Shown here one piece after another: positions 25,820 through 34,120 of a stretch of DNA of 64,000 nt; the stretch's first letter is position 1; each line of letters opens with the position of its first letter. The position numbers and the translations under genes are program-made. Source of the DNA: an uncultured Gemmiger sp. Lineage in GTDB: Bacteria; Bacillota; Clostridia; Oscillospirales; Ruminococcaceae. The notes under the pieces were generated by a model. That model was not told the DNA's origin. It was given only the letters and a program-made list of their open reading frames with translations, and ran no database searches. The stretch covers positions 299,950-363,949 of the forward strand of contig CALXHQ010000002.1 of NCBI GenBank assembly GCA_944388145.1. Reading direction: 5' to 3'.

Positions 25820-27250
25820 TCAGTCAGCCTCCCGGTCCGGCCGCGGACTCTCGGCTTTTTCGGGCAGGGCGGGGGCCGGCTCGTTTTCCTGTTTGCTGCG
25901 GTCCCGCTTTTTGCCGTTCTCCTTCTCCTCAGCGGGCGGCTCAGGGGGCAGCTTTTCAATCAGCGCCCAGACCACCTTCCGGTCCTCGATCTTCTCCACC
26001 CGGATGCGCAGGCCGTTCACCTCCACGGTGAACTGGGACCCGTCCGCCGGGATGGTATGCAGGCAGCTCATCACCATGCCGCCCAGTGTGTCGTAGTCCA
26101 GGTCCTCCGGCATATCGATGTCCAGAGCCTCGGCCAGTTCATCCACCCGCAGGCTGCCCTGGGCACGCCAGACATTGTCGCCGACCTGGACGATGGGCTG
26201 GGGCTCTTCCGGGTCAAACTCGTCGTAGATGTTGCCCACGATCTGCTCCAGCAGGTCCTCGATGGTCACCACACCGGCGGTGCCGCCATACTCATCCACC
26301 ACGATGGCCAGATGCTGCTTTTTGGACTGCATATCCTTGAACAGCTGGTCGGCGTGGACGCTTTCCGGCACAAAATAGGCGGGGCGCAGCAGTTCCTTCA
26401 GGGTGCGGGGTTTGCTGCACTGGAGGTTTAGCAGGAAATCCCGGGCATTCAGGATGCCGATGATATCGTTGATGTCCTCCTCATAGACCGGGTAGCGGCT
26501 CAGGCCGGTGGTGCGGATGGCCTCCAGGATGTCCTTTGCTTCCTCATCCACGCTGAAGGCGGTCACATCCGGCTCCGGGGTCATGGCATCGCTGGCCACC
26601 ATGTCGCCAAAGTCGAACACATTCTCAATCCACTGCTGTTCGTCCTGTGCGATGGCGCCCTGCTCACCGCTGTTCTCCACCATCAGGCGGATATCCTCCT
26701 CGCTGGCGGCGTCCTCCTCCGCCTCCGTCTTGAGGCCCAGCAGCCGCAGTGTGCCGTTGGTGGTCACGTTGAGCAGCGCCATCATGGGGGCAAACACAAC
26801 GCTGATGACCTTCATCACACCCAGTGCCATCTTGGCCCAGGCGTAGGGCTGCTGCATGGCAATGCGCTTGGGCACCATCTCGCCGAAAGCGATGGAGAAA
26901 AAGCTGATGACAATGGTGATGACCACCATCGAGATCACGCCCAGCAGATTTTCCGGCAGCGGGGTGCCCAGGCTGACCAGGAAGCTGGTCAGATAGCCGG
27001 AGAAGTTCTCGGTGCCGAAGGCGGCGCCCAGAAAGCCGGACAGGGTGATGGCCACCTGAATGGCGGACAGAAAGCTGTTGGGGTTTTCCACCAGGGCCAG
27101 CAGCCGGGCGGCGGTCTTGTCGCCGCCGTCCGCCATCTTGCTGAGCTTGACCGAGTTCAGCGACAAAAACGCGATCTCCGACCCGGCAAAAAAGGCGTTG
27201 AGCAGGATAAAGACCACCTGCAAAAGAATTTGTGAGGGCAAATTGTCCAC
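25820..27250 (-). CDS. CNNM/CorC-family (HlyC-like) membrane transporter
   Basis: A 476-residue protein. The N-terminal DUF21 domain has about four membrane segments (residues 7-28, 62-80, 98-120, 130-155) with typical FFAGSEIAFLSLN and FGEMVPKRIAMQ. Two CBS domains follow (TAFSVDEEAKDILEAIRTTGLSRYPV; KKQHLAIVVDEYGGTAGVVTIEDLLEQIVG), and a CorC_HlyC domain is near residue 370. The tail is Pro/Lys/Glu-rich. Bacterial relatives such as MpfA are Mg2+ exporters. Start is GTG at 27250 with AAGGAGAG. The gene has an unusually long leader with a promoter, reading frame and terminator (27251-27520), so expression is likely controlled by attenuation. Mg2+ transport is known of the family, not shown here. 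Confidence 0.9.
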   Translation of the reverse strand: MDNLPSQILLQVVFILLNAFFAGSEIAFLSLNSVKLSKMADGGDKTAARLLALVENPNSFLSAIQVAITLSGFLGAAFGTENFSGYLTSFLVSLGTPLPENLLGVISMVVITIVISFFSIAFGEMVPKRIAMQQPYAWAKMALGVMKVISVVFAPMMALLNVTTNGTLRLLGLKTEAEEDAASEEDIRLMVENSGEQGAIAQDEQQWIENVFDFGDMVASDAMTPEPDVTAFSVDEEAKDILEAIRTTGLSRYPVYEEDINDIIGILNARDFLLNLQCSKPRTLKELLRPAYFVPESVHADQLFKDMQSKKQHLAIVVDEYGGTAGVVTIEDLLEQIVGNIYDEFDPEEPQPIVQVGDNVWRAQGSLRVDELAEALDIDMPEDLDYDTLGGMVMSCLHTIPADGSQFTVEVNGLRIRVEKIEDRKVVWALIEKLPPEPPAEEKENGKKRDRSKQENEPAPALPEKAESPRPDREAD

Positions 27251-27271
27251 GGGAATGTTCTCTCCTTTGTA

Positions 27272-27439
27272 TTACAGATTGTATGGTTCTGTTTTTGGGG
27301 TGGATTGATGTGCGCAGTACATCCCGCAAAAAGGCACAAAAAAGCATAGCCCTGCACAGAGAGTCCCTGTGGAGCTATGCTTGAATCCTCGATATTGCGT
27401 GTTCGGTCGGCCCGGTTCCGTGTCGCCGTCGGCGTCCAT
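27272..27439 (-). CDS. putative regulatory leader ORF of the CNNM gene
   Basis: A 55-codon frame in the leader, start ATG at 27439, stop 21 bp before the CNNM GTG. The first nine residues are MDADGDTEP, rich in Asp, Glu and Pro; the second part is rich in Cys. GAAAGGAAA lies upstream but about 14 nt from the ATG, which is long. The frame runs completely through the terminator stem at 27342-27382, so a translating ribosome would open it. Acidic and proline-rich starts are known to destabilise ribosomes at low Mg2+ (Enterobacterial MgtL is the classic case). Translation is not proven; chance openness is possible in 168 bp. Confidence 0.45.
   Translation of the reverse strand: MDADGDTEPGRPNTQYRGFKHSSTGTLCAGLCFFVPFCGMYCAHQSTPKTEPYNL
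27337..27382 (-). terminator. terminator/attenuator inside the CNNM leader
   Basis: Minus strand: AAGCATAGC (27374-27382) pairs with GCTATGCTT (27342-27350), with an inner CACAG/CTGTG stem, followed by a T6 run (27338-27343). It lies between the promoter at 27492-27520 and the CNNM gene, so transcripts starting there must read through it. Confidence 0.8.
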
Positions 27440-27491
27440 AGAATAATACCGTTTCCTTTCCGCAGTCTGTACTGCTGTATCACAGTATATA

Positions 27492-27520
27492 AATATACCG
27501 CATTCTTTTTGCCGCGTCAA
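27492..27520 (-). promoter_or_regulatory. promoter of the CNNM leader
   Basis: Minus strand TTGACG (27515-27520), 17-bp spacer, TATATT (27492-27497). It begins just after the acyltransferase stop codon (27538), giving a leader of about 235 nt before the GTG at 27250. Confidence 0.8.
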
Positions 27521-27537
27521 GGCCCCCGGGGGCAGGT

Positions 27538-28293
27538 TCAGCCCGCCAGCCGGTCCGCCAGCCACAATGCGCCGAAGATGACCGGCTGGTGCAGCATATA
27601 AACAAGAAGCGTCCGGCTGCCCACCGCGCACAGCGGCCGCAGCGCCGCCGGGGCCCTGCCGCGGGGGAGCCGCCGCCCTGCCAGCCGCCACAGGTAAAAC
27701 CCGCACCAGTACAAAAACACCCAGGGCAGCAGCGGGAAGTAATCTGCCGAGGCAAACCGGGTCAGGTCGGGCAGGCCCAGCCAGAACAGGTTGGCGCGGT
27801 AGGCTGCCGCGGGTATTTCCGCCAGGTGCAGCCCCTCAAATCCCAAAAAGCCGTAGGGCAGCTGGTTCGTCACAAAAAACAGCAGGGCGCTGGCCGCCAG
27901 CCCCACCCCGGCAGGGATCTTTTCCAGCCCGCGGTGCAGCAGCCAGGTCAGCAGCACAGCGCAGGCGTTCAGATGCAAAATGCCGAACAGGATCCGCTCC
28001 GACGGCATGGCGATCGCCGTCACCGCCGTGAGCACCACCGCGCAGCCTGCCACCAGCAGGCCGTTCTTCCAGGGCCTGCGGGCCATGCCGTAGCTGAACC
28101 CCGACAGCAGCAGAAAGCTCCAGCAGATGTACTGCTGCCACACATGGCAGCCGGGGGCGGCGATGTCATACCAGCCGCTTGCATGGCCGAACACATACAC
28201 CCAGTCATACATACCGTGATAGACCAGCATGTTCAGCAGGGCCAGTCCCCGCAGGGCGTCCACCTGCCAGATCCGCGGTTTTGTGTTTGCCAT
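27538..28293 (-). CDS. DUF1624 / heparan-alpha-glucosaminide acetyltransferase-like membrane protein
   Basis: A 251-residue membrane protein with about seven hydrophobic segments. The signature WQVDALRGLALLNMLVYHGMYD near the N-terminus is typical of the DUF1624 (heparan N-acetyltransferase-like, acyltransferase-3-like) family, where the DxxRG...H pattern is conserved. It may acylate a cell-surface glycan, but substrates in bacteria are not known. The ATG at 28293 is preceded by GGGGAGGAC; the open frame continues upstream without membrane-like sequence and was trimmed. It has no obvious partner; the CNNM promoter starts just behind it. Confidence 0.85.
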   Translation of the reverse strand: MANTKPRIWQVDALRGLALLNMLVYHGMYDWVYVFGHASGWYDIAAPGCHVWQQYICWSFLLLSGFSYGMARRPWKNGLLVAGCAVVLTAVTAIAMPSERILFGILHLNACAVLLTWLLHRGLEKIPAGVGLAASALLFFVTNQLPYGFLGFEGLHLAEIPAAAYRANLFWLGLPDLTRFASADYFPLLPWVFLYWCGFYLWRLAGRRLPRGRAPAALRPLCAVGSRTLLVYMLHQPVIFGALWLADRLAG

Positions 28294-28456
28294 TGGTCTT
28301 GTCCTCCCCGGGTCGGTGCCGGGGGGTGCGGCCCGGCGCGTTTTCTCTATGATACCACCCGGGGGCGTCAAAGTCGAGTGGCCCGGGGGCCGGGGGCCCG
28401 GCTTTTTCACGGCGCGGGGGATTTACGGATGTGCCGGAGATTTTACCCGGATTTGG

Positions 28457-28485
28457 TTGCAAAGCGCCGCAAAATCAGATACAAT
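28457..28485 (+). promoter_or_regulatory. promoter of the HAD phosphatase gene
   Basis: TTGCAA (28457-28462), 17-bp spacer, TACAAT (28480-28485), 47 bp before the ATG at 28532. Confidence 0.75.
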
Positions 28486-28531
28486 TTGAGACAGATATGG
28501 CCTGTAACCGGCCAGGGGGAGTGTGGAAATC

Positions 28532-29368
28532 ATGCATACCATCCGCGTGTTGGGGCTGGATCTGGACGGCACCGTCTTTGACAGCCACAAGCGCATCTCA
28601 CCGCGGACGATGGCGGCCATGCGGGCGGCCATCCAAAAGGGCGTGGTGGTGCTGCCCGCCACCGGCCGCCCGGTGACCGGCGTGCCGGAAGAGTTTTTGC
28701 ATCTGGAGGGGGTGCGCTACGCCCTGACCTCCAACGGCGCCACGGTCACCGAGCTTGCCACCGGCCGGCGCATTGTCGAGCTGACCTTCAACGCGGAAAC
28801 GGCGCTGAAGGTCTACGATATCCTGCGCCAATTCAACAGTGCGCTGAGTATTTTTATCGACGGCAAGAGCTATACCGCACCGGACAACATGGAAAAGATG
28901 GTGGAATTTTCCCCGCCTGAGCTGCGCCCCTACCTGCGGGACAGCCGCATCCCGGTGGAGGATATGCACCGCTTCCTGCGGGAACACCGCCGCGGCATCG
29001 AAAAGTTCAGTGTCCTGTACCCGGACTATTCCACCCGGGACGCGGCCAAAGCCTCCGTGCTGGCCCGGTGCGACGTGGAGGCCACCGCCAGCCTGGGGGC
29101 CAACCTGGAGCTGAATGCCCCGGGCGTAACCAAGGGCAGGGCGCTGGTTGCTCTGGCCGAAGCCCTGGGCTATACCGCCGCCAATGTGATGGCCTGCGGC
29201 GACTCCGACAACGACCTGGCGATGATCCGCATGGTGGGGCTGGGCGTGGCCATGGGCAATGCCCAGCGGGAGGTCCTGGCCGCCGCCGATGCGGTGGTGG
29301 CCGACAACGACCACGACGGCGTGGCCGAGGCGATCGAGACGTACATTCTGCACAACACCGCATTGTAA
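28532..29368 (+). CDS. Cof-type HAD phosphatase
   Basis: A 278-residue HAD-IIB hydrolase. Motif I LGLDLDGTVFD has the nucleophile Asp and the acid/base Asp; motif II is LPATGRP; motif III/IV is KGRALVALAEALGY ... MACGDSDNDLAMI. The cap domain is of the Cof type. Such enzymes dephosphorylate sugar phosphates or pyridoxal phosphate; the substrate is open. An in-frame GTG at 28523 is too near the GGGGGA ribosome site, so the ATG at 28532 is preferred. It is followed after 25 bp by the PPi-phosphofructokinase gene, probably one operon. Confidence 0.88.
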   Translation: MHTIRVLGLDLDGTVFDSHKRISPRTMAAMRAAIQKGVVVLPATGRPVTGVPEEFLHLEGVRYALTSNGATVTELATGRRIVELTFNAETALKVYDILRQFNSALSIFIDGKSYTAPDNMEKMVEFSPPELRPYLRDSRIPVEDMHRFLREHRRGIEKFSVLYPDYSTRDAAKASVLARCDVEATASLGANLELNAPGVTKGRALVALAEALGYTAANVMACGDSDNDLAMIRMVGLGVAMGNAQREVLAAADAVVADNDHDGVAEAIETYILHNTAL

Positions 29369-29393
29369 CAACACAGACAAGGAGAACAGCAAT

Positions 29394-30635
29394 ATGGCAT
29401 GGACGAATGTTCTGGTGGGCCAGTCGGGCGGACCGACAGCCGTCATCAACTCCAGCCTGGCCGGCGTGTATGAGTCGGCCAAGGCATACGGCGCGCCCCA
29501 CGTTTACGGGATGCAGTACGGCATCGAGGGTCTTCTGCAGGGCCGCATTATCGATTTGGATGAGCAGCTGGCCGACAAGATGCAGATTGAACTGCTCAAG
29601 CGCACTCCCTCCAGCTTTTTGGGCAGCTGCCGCTGCAAGCTGCCGGATGCCGCGGTGGATGACCGCCCCTACAAGACGCTGTTCCAGCTGTTTGCGCAGT
29701 ATGCCATCGGCGCAGTGTTCTACATCGGCGGCAACGACAGCATGGACACCATTGCCAAGCTGTCCGCTTACGGTGCGTCGGTGAACAGCCCGGTGCGCTT
29801 TATCGGTGTGCCCAAGACCATCGACAACGACCTGATCCACACCGACCACACCCCCGGCTACGGCAGCGCTGCCAAGTATGTGGCCACCATCCTCAAGGAG
29901 GTCATCTGCGATTCCAGCGTCTACAACATCCGCAGCGTCACAGTGGCCGAGATCATGGGCCGCAACGCAGGCTGGCTCACCGCAGCGGCGGCGCTTTCCC
30001 GCGGGACCGACTGTGACGGCCCCGACCTGATCCTGCTGCCTGAGCACACCTTTGATGAGGCGGCTTTCCTCAGCCGGGTGGCTGAGCTGGAGCGCACCCG
30101 CCACAATGTCATCATTGCGGTGAGCGAGGGCGTGCGCAACGCCGACGGCGTGTTCCTGTGCGATCTGGTGTCCACCGCCGGCCAGCTGGATGCCTTTGGC
30201 CACAAGGCCATCCTGTCCGGCACCAGCCGCTATCTGGCCGATCTGATCCGGGTGCGGCTGGGCTGCAAGACCCGCGCCATCGAGTTTTCCACCCTGCAGC
30301 GCTGCGCCAGCCACCTGGCCAGCCGCACCGACGTGACCGAGGCCTATCAGGTGGGCGGCGCCGCGGTGGAGGCTGCCTTCCACGGCGAAACCGGCCGCAT
30401 GGCCGCCATCCGCCGCATGGCCGACCAGCCCTACCGCATCGCCACCGAGACGGTGGACGTGATGGCGGTGGCCAACCAGGAAAAGCACGTGCCGCTGGAC
30501 TGGATCACCCCGGACGGCATGCAGGTCACCGATGACTTTGAGCGCTACGCCCGCCCGCTGATCCAGGCTGAGCTGACCCCCATCTACATCAACGGCGTGC
30601 CCCAGCACATCCATCTGCAGGAGCCGCAAAAATAA
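29394..30635 (+). CDS. pfp: diphosphate-dependent 6-phosphofructokinase
   Basis: A 413-residue phosphofructokinase of the PPi-dependent group. It has VGQSGGPTAVINSS at the start, YIGGNDSMDT with Asp115 in the place of the ATP-contacting Gly, and GVPKTIDNDL with Lys141 where ATP enzymes have Gly; both changes are the accepted signs of PPi use. MGRNAGWLTA is the sugar-binding block. It would make fructose 1,6-bisphosphate from fructose 6-phosphate reversibly using PPi in glycolysis. AAGGAG precedes the ATG. Cofactor assignment comes from motif knowledge, not from an assay. Confidence 0.92.
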   Translation: MAWTNVLVGQSGGPTAVINSSLAGVYESAKAYGAPHVYGMQYGIEGLLQGRIIDLDEQLADKMQIELLKRTPSSFLGSCRCKLPDAAVDDRPYKTLFQLFAQYAIGAVFYIGGNDSMDTIAKLSAYGASVNSPVRFIGVPKTIDNDLIHTDHTPGYGSAAKYVATILKEVICDSSVYNIRSVTVAEIMGRNAGWLTAAAALSRGTDCDGPDLILLPEHTFDEAAFLSRVAELERTRHNVIIAVSEGVRNADGVFLCDLVSTAGQLDAFGHKAILSGTSRYLADLIRVRLGCKTRAIEFSTLQRCASHLASRTDVTEAYQVGGAAVEAAFHGETGRMAAIRRMADQPYRIATETVDVMAVANQEKHVPLDWITPDGMQVTDDFERYARPLIQAELTPIYINGVPQHIHLQEPQK

Positions 30636-30670
30636 CCAAACGGCAGCGTGCCCGGCAGGGCACCCTGTAT

Positions 30671-30705
30671 ACGGCGCACACCTTCCGGGCTGTGCGCCGT
30701 TTTTC
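30671..30705 (+). terminator. terminator of the HAD-PFK operon
   Basis: ACGGCGCACA (30671-30680) and TGTGCGCCGT (30691-30700) form a perfect 10-bp stem followed by TTTTTC. Confidence 0.88.
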
Positions 30706-30830
30706 TTGGCGTAATCGACAAGGAACGCCGACAAATTTTGGCAAAACTGCGCGGAACATCAATGGTATAATATTTAACACAAAGTTTATTGCAGTGCTGC
30801 GGCCCCGCCGCAGCCGGAAGGGAGATACTT

Positions 30831-31415
30831 ATGCCGAGATCCGCACAGACTGTCATCCGCGAGGGCGCCACCTACACCATTGCCGCCGCCAACGGCCGCG
30901 TGCTGGAAGTGGCGGATTTCAACACCGAAAACGGCGCCCAGGTACGCCTTTGGAGCTATGAGGGCCAGCCCTGGCAGCAGTGGGTCTTTGAGGAGGCCGC
31001 CGACGGCCAGTACCGCATCCGCAATCGTTTTACCGGCAAGGTGCTGGACCTGGCCATGGGCGGCGTAGCCAACGGCACCTGGGTGCACCAGTGGCAGCCC
31101 ACCACCGGAGCCAGCCAGCGCTGGCAGGTGGAAAGTGCCAGCGGCGGCAAGGTCAAGCTGAAAAACGTGCTGGCCGGCAAGGTGCTGGACCTGGTGGGCA
31201 TGCGCATGGACAACGGCGCCCAGGCCCAAATCTGGCAGGACGTGGCGGGGGAGAACCAGTGCTGGCGGCTGGACCCCGTGCCGGATAAACTGCTGCGCAA
31301 GGAGACTCCCGCCCCCATGGCCACAGCGCCCCGGCGCCCCACCCGCACCCAGACCGGCAGCAAAGGCGCCGCCAAAAAGAGCGGCAAGGGTGCCCGCCGC
31401 AGCGGCGGCAGGTAA
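30831..31415 (+). CDS. ricin-type beta-trefoil lectin protein without signal peptide
   Basis: A 194-residue protein. Residues 10-145 form one ricin-B-like trefoil with three similar repeats, each with a QxW-type core (GQPWQQWVF, GASQRWQVE, GENQCWRLD) and a G(K/R)VL(D/E) strand. The last 45 residues are a Pro/Thr then Lys/Arg/Gly-rich tail (AAKKSGKGARRSGGR). No signal peptide or anchor is seen, which is unusual for a carbohydrate-binding trefoil. GGAAGGGAG precedes the ATG; a TATAAT box occurs at about 30767 but without a clear -35. It may bind intracellular glycans, polysaccharide or nucleic acid; function unknown. Confidence 0.8.
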   Translation: MPRSAQTVIREGATYTIAAANGRVLEVADFNTENGAQVRLWSYEGQPWQQWVFEEAADGQYRIRNRFTGKVLDLAMGGVANGTWVHQWQPTTGASQRWQVESASGGKVKLKNVLAGKVLDLVGMRMDNGAQAQIWQDVAGENQCWRLDPVPDKLLRKETPAPMATAPRRPTRTQTGSKGAAKKSGKGARRSGGR

Positions 31416-31446
31416 ATTCCTGCGCGCATTCCGCAGCAAACACAAC

Positions 31447-31490
31447 AGCCCCGCCCCCCGGCCGCGGCCTGGGGGTGGGGCTTTGTTCTG
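31447..31490 (+). terminator. terminator of the trefoil lectin gene
   Basis: A GC-rich stem (31447-31459 with 31471-31482) followed by TTTGTT. It lies about 35 bp after the lectin stop codon. Confidence 0.65.
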
Positions 31491-31639
31491 CCGCAAAATC
31501 GCTTGCATTGCGTGGGGGTACGGCAAAACAGTTTTATTGGGATCGGGGCGGCGCCCCGGGGACGGTTCTGTGGCGGGCAGTCCATGCCGTGAGCCGGGGG
31601 AAAAGGTTCCGGAACCCTTTTCCCCGGGTCGGCGGCGGA

Positions 31640-32080
31640 TCAGTCAGGGGCAGGAGGTTCTGTGCAGGTGGGGGATGGCGCAGCCGTGGGCACAGGCCCA
31701 GCCCGCACCCGCGGCGGGGTCAACGCATCACCGGGCGGGGCAGGGCGGCCGGGCCGGGCCGCCGGGCCTCCCGCAGGCAGCCGCAGCGCCCGCGGGGCAG
31801 GCGCATGGCCGGCGGGCACCGGCTTCAGCTCAACCCAGACACCGGCCGGCGCAGCCAGCAGCACCGACGGCATGGCCAGCCAGAGCGCCAGCGCCCGGGC
31901 TGCCCGGTGCAGCTGCCGCTGCAAACGGCGGCGCACCGTCTCCAGGGCCTGGCCGGCGCACTGCACCCGGCTTTGGCCCTGGGGCCGGCTGGAAACGGCG
32001 GGGCGGCCGCGGCCGGCCAACAGGCAGCAGGCGGCCAGCGCCGCTGAACAAACAGCGTGGACACAGCGTGCAAACAGCAT
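31640..32080 (-). CDS. small hypothetical membrane protein
   Basis: A 146-codon frame beginning with ATG at 32080 after a good AAGGAGG site. The start MLFARCVHAVCSAALAACCLLAG is a possible signal or membrane segment with four Cys, followed by an Arg/Gln-rich part, a second hydrophobic segment (ALALWLAMPSVLLAAPAGVWVELKP) and a Pro/Ala/Arg-rich tail. I recognise no family. An imperfect stem-loop (about 31591-31628) lies after the stop. The region is GC-rich with open frames on several strands, so this could be spurious; the ribosome site and hydrophobic pattern are the only support. Confidence 0.38.
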   Translation of the reverse strand: MLFARCVHAVCSAALAACCLLAGRGRPAVSSRPQGQSRVQCAGQALETVRRRLQRQLHRAARALALWLAMPSVLLAAPAGVWVELKPVPAGHAPAPRALRLPAGGPAARPGRPAPPGDALTPPRVRAGPVPTAAPSPTCTEPPAPD

Positions 32081-32497
32081 GGAAACAGCCTCCTTCCCGG
32101 CAGAGAGCGAATGGAATCCAACAGAGAACGCAAGGGGGCAGTCTTCCGGGAAAGTCTGGCGGCGGCGGGCCGCGCCCGGGCGGCACGGGACCGGATGCAG
32201 GGCAGGCGCGGGACAGGGCTTGTCAGCAGGGCAGGGCGGCGGCCGGGGAAGGGCCGTCCCGCTGCCGGGAAAGGCTGCGCGCTGCATCGGCTCCCGGCTG
32301 GCAAAGCCGGGCAATATGTACCGGAAGTGGTCTGCGGGCTGCACCGGGTGACAGCCTGCGGGCGCCTGTGGACACAGCCTCCTCTTGTGCCGGCGCTCCG
32401 CGGGGGCTTTCCCCCGGTGCACCTTGAGTATAGCCTTCCGCCGGGGGCAATTTCTGTGAAAAGCTGTCGCCGGCGGGCAAAAAGTTTTCGACCCTTC
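32081..32497. other. GC-rich gap with no convincing gene
   Basis: About 480 bp between the small hypothetical gene and aroD. Open frames exist on both strands but have no family resemblance or good start. I see no tRNA, repeat or clear RNA structure. The aroD promoter lies at the right end. Confidence 0.5.
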
Positions 32498-32527
32498 TTG
32501 CCACAGTGCCGCCGCCCGTGCTATGCT
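32498..32527 (+). promoter_or_regulatory. promoter of the aroD operon
   Basis: TTGCCA (32498-32503), 18-bp spacer, TATGCT (32522-32527), 36 bp before the ATG. Confidence 0.65.
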
Positions 32528-32562
32528 GAAAGCAGAACACTGTTGTTTTGGAGGGGATTATC

Positions 32563-33342
32563 ATGCCGGTTGTCCTGGTGCGAGGGCTGACCCTGGGCGA
32601 GGGCCGTCCCAAAATCATTGTCCCGCTGTTTTCCGCCGGGGAGGAGGAGGTGCTGGCCCAGGCGTCGCAGCTGGGCGGCACCGCCGCCGACCTGGCTGAA
32701 CTGCGCCTGGACCCGCTGCGGGGACGTTACCGCAGCCCCCTGCCGCCGCAGGAGCTGTGCACCGTGGTGCGCCGGGTGCGGGCAGCGCTTGCGCCCCGGC
32801 TGCCACTGCTGGTGACCATGCGCACCGCCGCCGAGGGCGGCGAACGCTCGATGCCGCCCCAGGAGTATGCTGCCCTGCTGCGCACCCTGCTGGCCGAGGG
32901 CGGGTTTGACCTGCTGGACGTGGAGTATCACACCGCCGGGGCGCAGCTGGCGGCCCTGTGCGCGGAGGCCAGGGCCGCCGGGGTGGCGGCTGTGGCCTCG
33001 ATGCACAATTTTTCCCGCACGCCGCCGGTGGAACAGATGGCCGGTGACCTGGTGGCCATGGGGGATGCCGGGGCGGACATTGCCAAACTGGCGGTGATGC
33101 CCCGCACCCCCGCCGATGCCGCCGCGCTGCTGGCCGCCACCGCCGCCGCCCGCGCCGCCCGGCCGGAACTGCCGCTGATCACCATGGCCATGGGGGCGGA
33201 CGGCGCCGTGACCCGGGTGTGCGGCGGAGCCTTTGGCAGCTGCGCCACCTTTGGCACGGCGGGGGCAGCCTCGGCGCCGGGGCAGCCGGAGGCCGGGGCT
33301 TTGCGGGCCGCCCTGGACGCCTTGGCGCCCTGTCTGGCATGA
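32563..33342 (+). CDS. aroD: type I 3-dehydroquinate dehydratase
   Basis: A 259-residue class I dehydroquinase. The substrate Glu/Arg pair appears as AELRLDPL, the general-base His148 is in ASMHNFSRTPP, the Schiff-base Lys175 in IAKLAVMP, and the C-terminal lid has SAPGQ. It forms 3-dehydroshikimate in the shikimate pathway. Active-site residues are all present; overall it is rich in Ala. The ATG at 32563 follows GGAGGGG; an upstream in-frame ATG at 32548 would overlap this site. The next gene overlaps its stop by 4 bp (ATGA). Confidence 0.9.
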   Translation: MPVVLVRGLTLGEGRPKIIVPLFSAGEEEVLAQASQLGGTAADLAELRLDPLRGRYRSPLPPQELCTVVRRVRAALAPRLPLLVTMRTAAEGGERSMPPQEYAALLRTLLAEGGFDLLDVEYHTAGAQLAALCAEARAAGVAAVASMHNFSRTPPVEQMAGDLVAMGDAGADIAKLAVMPRTPADAAALLAATAAARAARPELPLITMAMGADGAVTRVCGGAFGSCATFGTAGAASAPGQPEAGALRAALDALAPCLA

Positions 33343-34046
33343 AAAGCCCCATCTCCCACCGTGCCGAGGTTCTGGACCACGGCACCCGGGTGATTACCGG
33401 CCCCGGGGCGACCTTTGGCACCGACGCACTGCTGCTGGCCCGCTTTGTGCAGCCCCGCCGCCAGGACCCTGCCGCCGACCTGTGCAGCGGCTGCGGCATT
33501 GTGGCGCTGGCCTGGCACGATGCCGGACACCGGGGTGACTGCACTGCGGTGGAGATCGACCCGGCAGCCTCGGCGCTGTGCGGGGCGTCTGTGGCGGCAA
33601 ACGGCCCCGATGCCGCCCACATTCACCCGGTGCTGGCCGATCTGCGCCGGTATGCCTGCTCCGGCCCCGAGAAGGGACGCTATGCGGTGGCAGCCTGCAA
33701 TCCGCCCTACTTCACCGGCGGCTGCCGCAGCACCGACCCCCGCCGTGCCGCCGCCCGCCATGCCGATCTGTGCACCATGGCCGATGTGGCAGCCTGCGCC
33801 GCCCGGCTGCTGCGCAGCGGGGGGCGGCTGGCGCTGTGCCAGCGGCCGGAACAGATGGCGGCGGTGTTTGCCGCCCTGTGCGCCGCCGGGCTGGAGCCCA
33901 AGCGCATCCAACTGGTGCGTTCCGCGCAGGACAAGGCGCCCTGGCTGTTTTTGCTGGAGGCGCAGAAGGGCCGCAGCCCCGGCCTGCGCTGGGAGCCTGA
34001 CCTGCTGGTGCGGGGTGGTGTGCCCTACGGGCCCGGCCGCACCTGA
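33339..34046 (+). CDS. TrmN6-like (YfiC) tRNA adenine-N6 methyltransferase
   Basis: A 235-residue class I methyltransferase. SAM-binding block ADLCSGCGIVALAW near residue 47, acidic SAM-ribose residue in TAVEIDPAA, and the amino-methylase motif NPPY in ACNPPYFTGG. The GGCRSTDPRRAAARHAD stretch after NPPY matches the YfiC/TrmN6 group, which methylates A37 of tRNA1(Val). It overlaps aroD by 4 bp, so they are co-translated although functionally unrelated. It may act on another RNA; substrate is inferred. Confidence 0.85.
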   Translation: MKSPISHRAEVLDHGTRVITGPGATFGTDALLLARFVQPRRQDPAADLCSGCGIVALAWHDAGHRGDCTAVEIDPAASALCGASVAANGPDAAHIHPVLADLRRYACSGPEKGRYAVAACNPPYFTGGCRSTDPRRAAARHADLCTMADVAACAARLLRSGGRLALCQRPEQMAAVFAALCAAGLEPKRIQLVRSAQDKAPWLFLLEAQKGRSPGLRWEPDLLVRGGVPYGPGRT

Positions 34047-34060
34047 CAAACCGGACAAAC

Positions 34061-34103
34061 AAAAAAGCGCGCCGCAGAAGAAACTTCTGCGCGCGCCTTT
34101 TTA
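34061..34103. terminator. bidirectional terminator between TrmN6-like and ABC permease genes
   Basis: GCGCGC plus GCAGAAG arms around an AAA loop, with A6 at the left and T5 at the right. It serves both convergent genes. Confidence 0.85.
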
Positions 34104-34120
34104 TTTGGGACAAAGCGGCG

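Noticed and set aside
27251-27490. M-box or yybP-ykoY riboswitch in the CNNM leader
   Set aside because: The conserved M-box and Mn-box sequences are not present; a translated leader is the better explanation.
31390-32427. A 345-codon plus-strand frame after the lectin gene
   Set aside because: Starts inside the lectin gene in another frame, has no ribosome site and is low-complexity Gly/Arg/Pro; region is only GC-rich.
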